Positions 1-6,256 of a DNA stretch of 8,767 bases are shown here, in pieces. Origin of the DNA: CBDVBL01 sp965555375 (lineage in GTDB: Bacteria; Zixibacteria; MSB-5A5; UBA10806). The stretch lies in the NCBI GenBank assembly GCA_965555375.1, contig CBEWDL010000136.1, positions 1-8,767 of the forward strand. The letters run 5' to 3'. The position numbers and the translations under genes are program-made. The notes beneath the pieces were generated by a model, which saw only the letters and a program-made list of their open reading frames with translations, was not told the DNA's origin and made no database searches. The number at the start of each line of letters is the position of its first letter. The stretch's first letter is position 1.

Positions 1-1403
1 CCCTCGATCTGATTTGCAAACTCGGTGTTGAGATAAATAACGATAACGTTCTTTCCCTGTTGAGTGATCATGGAGCCCGGATCGACGCGGAAAAAAAGCG
101 TGCTTACTACAAACAGGAGATGGTCGATAAAAGCCTGAAGACCGCGCCGGAATCATTCAAACTGTACGATTCAATTGGAAAAGAGGCGGTTGCTCTATCC
201 GGGTATAATGTCAATTTTACACCGGGGTCGGCCGCGATCAATATCCTCGACGGAGGAACCGGCCAGATTCGCAGGCCGGTAACGTCGGATTACATTGCGT
301 ACTCGAAGCTGGTAAGCAGATTGAACAATATTGCATCCCAGTCAACCGCCATGATCCCGTCGGATGTGCACGAACTGGTATCCGATAGTTACAGGCTGTA
401 TTTGAGCCTTCTATTATGTGAAAAGCCGGTGGTCACCGGGACCTTTACTATCGAAGCCTTTGAGATAATGAAAGATTTTCAAATAGCGGTTCGCGGTTCA
501 GGGAAAGAACTCGCGGAAAAACCGTTAACCGTTTTCTCATGCTGTCCGACCGCTCCGATTAAGTGGAGCGATGTAACATCCCAGAACCTGCTGGATTGCG
601 CGGAATATTCTATACCGGTTGAATACATTGCCATGCCTCTTTCCGGTTTTATGGCCCCGGTAACGTTAGTCGGGACTTTGATACAACATACGGCTGAAAC
701 CTTAAGCGGCCTGGTCATAAGCCAGCTTGCCAATCCGGGGACGCCGGTTTTATACGGCGGTTCGCCGGCTGTGTTCGATATCAGGTACGAGACGACGCCC
801 ATGGGAGCCATAGGCACAATGATGATCGATTGCGCCTACAATGAGATCGGAAAATACCTCGGTCTGCCGACTCAGGCCTATATAGGATTAAGCGATTCCA
901 AGATGCTGGATGCCCAGGCCGGTCTGGAATCGTCGATGGGGGCCACTCTTGCGGCGCTCGCCGGCATAAATAATATTTCTGGGCCGGGCATGCTCGATTT
1001 CGAAAGCTGTTTCAGCCTCGAAAAGCTGGTTGTCGATAACGAGATATGCGGTATGACTTTCCGCATGCTGAAGGGGATTGAGCCAAAAGAGGATTTCCCC
1101 GCATTGCCGAGGTTTGAGGAGCTGTTGAAAGAACAGCATCTGCTTATTTCCGATCATACCAGACGATATCTAAAGGAGGAAATCTATTTCCCTTCCCCGG
1201 TGATTGACAGAGCAAACAGATCCAGGTGGAAGGAGGAAGGAGGACTTTCTTTGGGCCAGAGGGCGCGAAAGGAAGTGGACAAACATATCGGGGAATATGA
1301 GCCGGTAGGATTGGGCGAAAACGTCATAAGCGAATTGACAAAATTGATGGAAATCGAAGCCCGCCGCGTCGGGATGGAAAAGCTCCCTGAAATAATTCGA
1401 TGA
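1..1403 (+). CDS. MttB/COG5598-superfamily corrinoid-dependent methyltransferase, non-pyrrolysine, 5'-partial
   Basis: The product should move a methyl group from a methylated substrate (in characterised relatives a quaternary amine such as glycine betaine, proline betaine or carnitine) onto the Co(I) corrinoid of its partner protein in the cytoplasm. The frame is open from base 3, so the gene begins upstream. A TTG at 60 is possible but would remove the typical N-terminal segment, which is visible before it (residues like LGVEINNDNVLSLL). Counting from that TTG, family-like blocks are CCPTAPIKW (161-169), MPLSGFMAPVT (192-202), YGGSP (232-236), GLSDSKMLDAQAGLES (276-291) and a conserved tail around EKLVVDNEICGM (321-332). 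No in-frame TAG occurs, so this is not a pyrrolysine MttB. It overlaps the next gene by 4 nt (ATGA) and heads the visible part of a corrinoid operon. The family call is firm; the substrate cannot be read from sequence. Confidence 0.9.
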   Translation, partial: LDLICKLGVEINNDNVLSLLSDHGARIDAEKKRAYYKQEMVDKSLKTAPESFKLYDSIGKEAVALSGYNVNFTPGSAAINILDGGTGQIRRPVTSDYIAYSKLVSRLNNIASQSTAMIPSDVHELVSDSYRLYLSLLLCEKPVVTGTFTIEAFEIMKDFQIAVRGSGKELAEKPLTVFSCCPTAPIKWSDVTSQNLLDCAEYSIPVEYIAMPLSGFMAPVTLVGTLIQHTAETLSGLVISQLANPGTPVLYGGSPAVFDIRYETTPMGAIGTMMIDCAYNEIGKYLGLPTQAYIGLSDSKMLDAQAGLESSMGATLAALAGINNISGPGMLDFESCFSLEKLVVDNEICGMTFRMLKGIEPKEDFPALPRFEELLKEQHLLISDHTRRYLKEEIYFPSPVIDRANRSRWKEEGGLSLGQRARKEVDKHIGEYEPVGLGENVISELTKLMEIEARRVGMEKLPEIIR

Positions 1404-2122
1404 AAAAGGTGTTGAAATTTCCAGTCGAGAAAGTAACTCCGTCGCTGGAAGCCGTCCTGAAAGCTCAGGGAATTTCCGATATTTCCATGGCCGATGACCG
1501 TATCCTCCGGCTTGCCGAAAAAGCTCGATCGGTCTATGAAAAATTCGCGAAGCCTATCGGAATTATAACAGATATTTCAAAGACAGATTTCACAGATCTG
1601 TTTTACGGGGAGGGTAATAACGAGGGTGATGCGCCGCTCGAATCGATATACAAATCCTCCGACCGCCTGGCGCTATTTGCCGTGACACTCGGTAATCGAA
1701 TTTGCACTGAGATTTTCAATCAATTTAAGACTAACGACTTCGCCGCGGGATCGATGCTTGATTCGGCGGCCTCAGAGGGAACGGAAAAGACCGCCGAGTC
1801 TCTGGAATTATTCTATAGAGAAAGTCTATCGGGAAAAGACGGGCATGACGCATCAATCGGCATGATGAGATTCAGTCCCGGCTATTGTGGATGGCATATA
1901 AGCGGTCAAAAAAAGCTATTTGAATTCCTTCGGCCCGGGGAAATCGGAATCGAGTTGAACGATAGTTACCTCATGACACCGCTAAAATCAGTAAGCGGAG
2001 TTGTAATCGCCGGTAAAAAGGAGAGCTTTATTTTTGATGATCTTTTTGATTTCTGCGCCGATTGCGATAATCGTTCCTGCCGGGATAGGATAAAGGCGTT
2101 GATGGAATCCGATTCATTTTGA
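1400..2122 (+). CDS. Stand-alone MetH-type corrinoid reactivation protein (methionine synthase activation domain)
   Basis: This 240-residue protein resembles the C-terminal AdoMet-binding activation domain of cobalamin-dependent methionine synthase, here a separate polypeptide as in Thermotoga, where TM0269 serves a truncated MetH. Its expected role is reductive remethylation, with SAM, of corrinoid that has drifted to Co(II). Visible signatures are an Asp-containing helix near D121, the RFSPGY segment at 157-162 (the RxxPGY motif that contacts SAM in E. coli MetH), M192-x-P194 and SVSG at 197-200. MetH usually continues PGYPACP; here it is PGYCGWH. The C-terminus adds C219-x2-C222-x4-C227, absent from E. 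coli MetH and possibly metal-binding. The ATG lies inside the stop of the upstream gene (ATGA), implying translational coupling. The electron donor is not encoded in the window. Confidence 0.85.
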   Translation: MKKVLKFPVEKVTPSLEAVLKAQGISDISMADDRILRLAEKARSVYEKFAKPIGIITDISKTDFTDLFYGEGNNEGDAPLESIYKSSDRLALFAVTLGNRICTEIFNQFKTNDFAAGSMLDSAASEGTEKTAESLELFYRESLSGKDGHDASIGMMRFSPGYCGWHISGQKKLFEFLRPGEIGIELNDSYLMTPLKSVSGVVIAGKKESFIFDDLFDFCADCDNRSCRDRIKALMESDSF

Positions 2123-2126
2123 GGTG
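2121..2126 (+). promoter_or_regulatory. Shine-Dalgarno that decides the corrinoid protein start
   Basis: GAGGTG overlaps the TGA stop of the reactivation gene (2120-2122). It stands 7 nt before the ATG at 2134 but only 4 nt before the GTG at 2131, which favours the ATG. Its position over the preceding stop suggests that ribosomes reinitiate here. Confidence 0.6.
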
Positions 2127-2133
2127 AAATGTG

Positions 2134-2772
2134 ATGGATACACTGCTGCTTCTAAATGAGAGTCTCCAGAAGGGTGATGCTGAAAGCGTAGAAAAGCTGA
2201 CCGAACAGGCGATCGCGGAAAATCGCGGCGCCAAGAAAATACTCGATGAAGGACTGATTGCTGGAATGACCATCGTGGGCGAAAAATTCAAGGCCCATGA
2301 GATATATCTTCCGGATGTGCTTCTTGCGGCCAAGGCCATGCATGCCGGGATGGATCTTTTAAAGCCGCTGTTGATTAAAGACGATATCCCGATGTTAGGC
2401 AAGGTCGTAATCGGCACGGTGCAGGGGGATCTGCATGATATCGGGAAAAGCCTTGTCGGTATAATGCTCAAGGGAGCCGGATTCGAAGTAATAGATCTCG
2501 GAAGAGATGTCGCTCCCGAAAAATTCCTTGATACCGCAAAGGAAGCAGGCGCTGATATTATCGGCATGTCGGCGCTTCTAACTACGACGATGCCGGTGAT
2601 GAGAAAAATGATAGACCTGGCGAAAGAACAAGGAATTCGCCATGAGTTCAGGATAATTGTCGGCGGCGCTCCATTATCCGATGATTACGCAAATGAAATC
2701 GGAGCGGATGCTTACTGCTACGATGGGATCAATGCTGTCGACCGTGTAAAGAGTCTCCTGGGAGTAAAATAA
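2134..2772 (+). CDS. Corrinoid protein (MttC/MtgC/MtbC-like, B12-binding)
   Basis: This is the methyl carrier of the operon: a cytoplasmic corrinoid protein shuttling a methyl group between the MttB-type enzyme and an acceptor methyltransferase. In numbering from the GTG at 2131, a helical cap domain spans about 1-88, with the typical helix EKFKAHEIYLPDVLLAAKAM at 51-70. The Rossmann-like B12 domain follows at about 89-213. D100-x-H102-x-x-G105 is the motif whose His is the lower cobalt ligand, S147-x-L149 contacts the nucleotide tail, and GG (178-179) matches the third B12 loop. The length of about 212 residues is normal for the family. The ATG at 2134 is preferred on ribosome-binding-site spacing. 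It sits 11 nt after the reactivation gene and 1 nt before the homocysteine methyltransferase gene, so co-expression is nearly certain. It equals the cobalamin module of MetH. Confidence 0.92.
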   Translation: MDTLLLLNESLQKGDAESVEKLTEQAIAENRGAKKILDEGLIAGMTIVGEKFKAHEIYLPDVLLAAKAMHAGMDLLKPLLIKDDIPMLGKVVIGTVQGDLHDIGKSLVGIMLKGAGFEVIDLGRDVAPEKFLDTAKEAGADIIGMSALLTTTMPVMRKMIDLAKEQGIRHEFRIIVGGAPLSDDYANEIGADAYCYDGINAVDRVKSLLGVK

Positions 2773-2773
2773 A

Positions 2774-3673
2774 TTGCGAAATCTTATCGATCGAATAGAA
2801 AGCGGCGAGATTCTGGTCGGCGACGGCGCCATGGGAACGATGCTAATACAGGAGGGACTGAAGGCCGGTGAGTGTCCGGAGATGATAAACCTCGAAAAAC
2901 CGCAGATTCTCGAAAAGATTGCCCGGCTCTATCATCAGGCCGGCGCTGATATTATCCAGACCAATACCTTCGGAGGATCGCCACTTAAACTTGCACAATA
3001 CTCTCTCGAGGACAAAACCGAAAAGATAAATGCTGCCGCTGTCAGGGCTGCTCGCCGTGTAGCAGGCGCCGGAACGTACGTTTCAGCATCTTGCGGGCCG
3101 TGCGGCCGCCTCTTAAAACCATACGGCGATACCGATTCGGAGGAGGTATATAATTGTTTCAAGAGACAGATTCGGGCTCTGGTTGCTGAGGGAGTTGACA
3201 TGATATGTATCGAAACTATGACGGACCTTACAGAAGCCGCTCTGGCTATAAAGGCGGCAAAGTCAGTTTCGCAGTCGACGCCGGTGGCCGCCACAATGAC
3301 GTTCGATCCCACGCCGAACGGATTTTACACGATCATGGGGATCGGTATCGAACAGGCGGCGACGGGTCTTGCCGATGCGGGAGCTGATATCGTGGGATCG
3401 AATTGCGGCAACGGCATCGAGAACATGATAAAGATCGCGGAAGAATTCAAAAGACAAACGCCATTGCCGGTGATGATCCAATCGAACGCCGGCCTTCCCG
3501 TGATGAAAGGCGAAAGCCCCGTCTACACGGAAACCCCGGAGTTTATGGCCGAAGGATGCAAAAAACTTCTTAAAATCGGCATCAGTATTATCGGCGGATG
3601 TTGCGGAACCACGCCAAATCATATCGCCGCATTCAGAAAAGCAGTCGATGATTTCGATAAATCGGGAAAATAG
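2774..3673 (+). CDS. Homocysteine S-methyltransferase, MetH N-terminal module as a separate protein
   Basis: This protein of 299 residues is a homocysteine-binding TIM barrel of the MetH/BHMT/MmuM superfamily. It should transfer a methyl group to homocysteine, giving methionine. The opening block GDGAMGT (16-22), TNTFGG (63-68) and an ETM segment (147-149) are characteristic. The zinc ligands are all present: C211 in GSNCGNG, and C276-C277 in GGCCGTT. The length matches only the first domain of MetH; no pterin-binding domain follows in frame. The start is TTG at 2774, preceded by GGGAG at 2760-2764 and an in-frame TAA at 2765-2767, so no other start can precede the conserved N-terminus. It is the last gene of the operon, 1 nt after the corrinoid gene. 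The neighbour suggests that the donor is methyl-corrinoid, though a SAM- or SMM-dependent MmuM-like role cannot be excluded from this sequence alone. Confidence 0.92.
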   Translation: MRNLIDRIESGEILVGDGAMGTMLIQEGLKAGECPEMINLEKPQILEKIARLYHQAGADIIQTNTFGGSPLKLAQYSLEDKTEKINAAAVRAARRVAGAGTYVSASCGPCGRLLKPYGDTDSEEVYNCFKRQIRALVAEGVDMICIETMTDLTEAALAIKAAKSVSQSTPVAATMTFDPTPNGFYTIMGIGIEQAATGLADAGADIVGSNCGNGIENMIKIAEEFKRQTPLPVMIQSNAGLPVMKGESPVYTETPEFMAEGCKKLLKIGISIIGGCCGTTPNHIAAFRKAVDDFDKSGK

Positions 3674-3969
3674 GCCATGATGAGTCGGAGGAAGTTCGAG
3701 GTCGAGAACGCTACTGTATATTTCTGGAAGGAGAGGCTGAGCGCGCCGACAACGCTGATCTTCCTGGGCAAGCCTGCCAGATCCGTATCATAATTCAAAC
3801 CCTGCGTGGTCCGGAAAGGCGCTGAAACTGAACACTTGAAAGTAAGGCAAACCTTTCCTAGATTTGGAGACATTGAAGCCAGGTTTCGGAGGCGTTGTCG
3901 GGTGCAAGTATGATCCGCGGTGAGATCAAAGGATACTGATGGGAAAATCGAAACGTAAGAGGATCTGGA
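3674..3969 (+). other. Gene-poor interval with a 38-codon ORF and a long-range inverted repeat
   Basis: No convincing gene was found in these 296 bp. One short frame opens with ATGATG at 3677 and ends with TAA at 3793 (38 codons). It uses GC-ending codons (TTC, GAG, GTC, AAC, CTG, ATC) more than the flanking genes, but it has no good ribosome-binding site and I do not recognise its product. The same frame stays open after that stop from 3794 to a TGA at 3912, so it could be a decayed coding remnant. Perfect 10-bp inverted arms lie at 3746-3755 (CCGACAACGC) and 3892-3901 (GCGTTGTCGG), and nested 7-bp arms at 3813-3819 (GGAAAGG) and 3852-3858 (CCTTTCC). This could be a structured leader RNA, a small repeat-family element or chance pairing. 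A long antisense frame across the interval (3619-4026) looks like a shadow. Confidence 0.4.
3836..3864 (+). promoter_or_regulatory. Candidate sigma70-type promoter for the DUF6599 gene
   Basis: TTGAAA at 3836-3841 matches the -35 consensus at five of six bases. TAGATT at 3859-3864 matches the -10 consensus at four of six, with an ideal 17-bp spacer. A transcript would start near 3871 and give a leader of about 100 nt before the ATG at 3970. It is the only well-spaced pair I noticed in the interval and remains a prediction by eye. Confidence 0.3.
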
Positions 3970-4872
3970 ATGAAAAAAGATAAGAACATGATAATCGCCA
4001 CAATAGTGCTGAGCGTTCTGTTTCAAGCCTGTGATGGCGAGAAGAGATCTCCCCGGGGCCTGAACTGCTCGAGTTTTCTGCCGGATAAGATCGCTCAGGC
4101 CGGAATCGAGCGATCCTCAGAGATACGAACGTTTAAGGGCGAATCACTTTTTGAATATATCGATGGCGGGGCCGAGATCTATCATAGCTACGGTTTCATC
4201 GAGGTTGCCACCGCTAATTACAGCTTCGGGGAGACCGAAATGGTAATCGATATCTACCGCCTTGACAACCCTGATAACGCCTATGGCTTATTCGCCTCAT
4301 TCAGGCCGGATAATCCGGTATTTGTCCGACTCGGCGCTGAAGGATTCAGCTCTCCAACGAGTATCGATTTTGTCAAAGGCCCGTTCGTTGTTAGAGTGGT
4401 TGCTTTCGAAGAGTCGGCGGAGGCCGAACAGGCTATAGGCATGCTGGCATCGGAGATTAACAGTATATTACCGGGGAGCGATGCTCGCCCCGATAAGTTC
4501 TCGCTTTTCCCGCAGGATGCCGTTATCGAGGCCACCGATAGGGTCTATGCCGAATCGTTCCTCGGCCACAAATTCTTAACCGATGTGTACAGCCGAAATT
4601 ACCGAATCGATAACGATACGCTCACCTTGTTTTTGACCGGGGATGGACCAGGAGAAAAGTTCATGCTGTGGTTTGAGCTCGGCATTACCGACGGATCGGC
4701 GGAACCGGGACCGGACGATCTTCCATTTGATGATGGAAAAGCATTTGTGCTTGAAAATAGCTACTACGGAAAGATCATCGCCGGCCTGAGCGGCGAGAAC
4801 TTGCTGGGCATGATAAACTACAGCGACGATAAAAAAGATTTCCTGACCGAGTGGCTTAATTCGATGTATTGA
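3970..4872 (+). CDS. DUF6599-like probable lipoprotein
   Basis: The product has 300 residues and unknown biochemical function. The N-terminus has a lysine-rich start, a hydrophobic stretch (residues 8-17, IIATIVLSVL) and a cysteine at 21 preceded by LFQA. This suggests a lipoprotein with a slightly non-standard lipobox, anchored in a membrane and facing the periplasm. The segment LFEYIDGGAEIYHSYGF (59-75) resembles the conserved block of DUF6599 proteins, and a mostly beta-rich mature part with several Tyr and Phe follows. The ATG at 3970 has AAGAGGA ending 6 nt upstream; the Met at residue 7 is a weaker alternative. The gene ends 42 nt from the stop of the convergent aldo/keto reductase gene. 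A 296-bp gap separates it from the methyl-transfer operon, so it is probably transcribed on its own. The family assignment is from memory of the motif. Confidence 0.7.
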   Translation: MKKDKNMIIATIVLSVLFQACDGEKRSPRGLNCSSFLPDKIAQAGIERSSEIRTFKGESLFEYIDGGAEIYHSYGFIEVATANYSFGETEMVIDIYRLDNPDNAYGLFASFRPDNPVFVRLGAEGFSSPTSIDFVKGPFVVRVVAFEESAEAEQAIGMLASEINSILPGSDARPDKFSLFPQDAVIEATDRVYAESFLGHKFLTDVYSRNYRIDNDTLTLFLTGDGPGEKFMLWFELGITDGSAEPGPDDLPFDDGKAFVLENSYYGKIIAGLSGENLLGMINYSDDKKDFLTEWLNSMY

Positions 4873-4883
4873 TTCTCGGATAT

Positions 4884-4911
4884 AACTGAAAAGCAGCCGC
4901 GTTTCTCAGTT
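4884..4911. terminator. Hairpin between convergent genes, possible bidirectional terminator
   Basis: AACTGA (4884-4889) pairs with TCAGTT (4906-4911). After one mismatch, AAGC (4891-4894) pairs with GTTT (4901-4904) using one G-T pair, closing a 6-nt loop. It lies exactly between the stop codons of the converging DUF6599 and aldo/keto reductase genes. Neither side has a strong T-tract, so intrinsic termination would be weak, and it may only block 3' decay. Confidence 0.4.
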
Positions 4912-4914
4912 TCC

Positions 4915-6132
4915 TCAGGCGTACATCGCCTTTAGCTCATCAATTCTCTGATGAATATCAACCGTATGAGCACATCGTGCCGTACATTGCGTGCACGAAG
5001 CGCATGCCTGGATGCCTCTTGATTTCGGGATCTCATCCAGAACCGCGCGGGCGTGATGAAAATTCGCATATTGGGCAGCGTACATATGTGTCCTCATGAG
5101 CGTCGGCACATCCGCCCCCTTCGGGCAGGTGGACAAACATTGACGGCATTGCCGGCAAAATCCCATGCTCAGCTTGATACTGTTGTCCGAGAGAAATTCC
5201 TTTTCCTCCGGTGTATATTCTAAGTTTCTGGCGACCGAGAAATCCTCGTGCATATGTTCGTAGTTGTCGAACCCCGGGATTGCCGTAGCAATATTATCGT
5301 TACGCATTACCCACTTAAGACAGGCGGTGGCGATTGTCGAACTGTTGAATCTTCTAAGTGTTTCAGGATTCGGTAACCTCTGTCCGCCGGCCTGGGTCTT
5401 CATGGCTATTATGCCGACCCCTCTGGACGCAGCATTCTTGATTGCGTTCAGAAGGTCGACGTCATCGGCCATGGCAACGTTGATAGCCGCAAGTGCAACG
5501 TCATAAAATCCTTTCTCGGCGACAGCATTTATAACTTCTGTCATTCCCCCGTGTGTAGTAACACCGACAAATCTTGTTTTCCCCTGCTTCTTTAACAGCG
5601 CCATCGCCTCGATGACATCCTGGTCGTTGACTTCATCCGCGCTGCCTACCGAGTGGATATATAATATATCAATATAATCGGTTTTAAGACGATTGAGACT
5701 GCCCTCGCAAAGACCGATCAGCTTTTCCGTAACCTGTTTTGACGTCATTCCGCTGCGCTGGGCTGGACTTAATTCTTTGGTGGCAATCACGACCTTATCT
5801 CTTGCCCCCAATCGTCTGATGACGTTTCCGACCATCTGCTCATTTCGTCCGAACTGATATGTTGCCGCAGTGTCAAAATGGCGTATGCCGATCTCGTAAG
5901 ACGCTTGCACTATCTCCGGGTTGTTGGAATTCATTACGCCCATCCCGACTATGGGTATTTTCAGACCCGTCCTGCCGAGTGTACGATATAAAATATTCCC
6001 TTCGGAATTGGACATCTCGGAGGTTTCCTGCGCCAGGGCAAGCCCTGGAGGGAGGCCCAAAATGCCTGTTGTAACGAGGCCGGATAACGATGTTGACAGA
6101 AATCCCCGTCGTGTGAACTTGCTATCTCCCAT
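4915..6132 (-). CDS. Tat-exported aldo/keto reductase with C-terminal two-[4Fe-4S] domain
   Basis: This oxidoreductase of 405 residues belongs to the AKR type with a ferredoxin-like tail. The N-terminus has a twin-arginine signal, TRRGFLS at 7-13, a hydrophobic stretch and an ALA cleavage site near residue 34, so export of the folded cofactor-loaded protein is expected. The AKR barrel carries the full catalytic tetrad: D87, Y92, K119 and H160. The tail has C326-x2-C329-x2-C332-x3-C336-P, then C377-x2-C380-x2-C383-x3-C387 without the usual Pro, consistent with two [4Fe-4S] clusters. The open frame extends to an ATG at 6153, but GGAGG at 6138-6142 points to the ATG at 6132. The physiological substrate is unknown. 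Periplasmic NADPH is not expected, so electrons may instead pass through the clusters. It lies 124 nt downstream of the hydrolase gene on the same strand and may be cotranscribed with it. Confidence 0.88.
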   Translation of the reverse strand: MGDSKFTRRGFLSTSLSGLVTTGILGLPPGLALAQETSEMSNSEGNILYRTLGRTGLKIPIVGMGVMNSNNPEIVQASYEIGIRHFDTAATYQFGRNEQMVGNVIRRLGARDKVVIATKELSPAQRSGMTSKQVTEKLIGLCEGSLNRLKTDYIDILYIHSVGSADEVNDQDVIEAMALLKKQGKTRFVGVTTHGGMTEVINAVAEKGFYDVALAAINVAMADDVDLLNAIKNAASRGVGIIAMKTQAGGQRLPNPETLRRFNSSTIATACLKWVMRNDNIATAIPGFDNYEHMHEDFSVARNLEYTPEEKEFLSDNSIKLSMGFCRQCRQCLSTCPKGADVPTLMRTHMYAAQYANFHHARAVLDEIPKSRGIQACASCTQCTARCAHTVDIHQRIDELKAMYA

Positions 6133-6137
6133 TGCAT

Positions 6138-6142
6138 CCTCC
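6138..6142 (-). promoter_or_regulatory. Shine-Dalgarno fixing the aldo/keto reductase start at 6132
   Basis: On the minus strand GGAGG is followed by ATGCA and then ATG at 6132, a spacing of 5 nt. The two further in-frame ATGs upstream (6153 and 6144) have no comparable site. The chosen start also places the Tat motif at residues 7-13, as is usual for such signals. Confidence 0.7.
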
Positions 6143-6256
6143 ATGAATACCATTTATTCCCGGCAGCTTTTCCTGGCTGCGCAAATGTTCCGCAGGTAAT
6201 CGTAACGACGAAATCTTACACCCCATTCTCTTCACTTGCGCAGAATTGTAAGTGGC

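Noticed and set aside
60..1403. Treating the first gene as complete with a TTG start at 60
   Set aside because: The frame is open from base 3, the upstream codons encode a typical MttB N-terminal helix, and no ribosome-binding site precedes the TTG. The gene is better read as cut by the window edge.
2028..2567. 179-codon minus-strand frame opposite the corrinoid protein gene
   Set aside because: It lies antisense to genes with clear catalytic motifs, and its serine- and proline-rich composition is typical of a shadow frame.
3674..3969. Cobalamin or SAM riboswitch in the interval after the corrinoid operon
   Set aside because: The location is suggestive, but I could not see a B12-box-like or SAM-box-like conserved core, and the interval follows the corrinoid genes instead of preceding them.
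3619..4026. 135-codon minus-strand frame spanning the end of the homocysteine methyltransferase gene and the start of the lipoprotein gene
   Set aside because: It overlaps two supported genes, has no good start signal and shows no recognisable motif. It is most likely an antisense shadow, though its middle part covers the unexplained interval.
6233..6254. CACTT/AAGTG inverted repeat just after the hydrolase stop as a terminator
   Set aside because: Only 5 bp pair, the loop is 12 nt and no T-tract follows on the minus strand, so it gives little support for termination.
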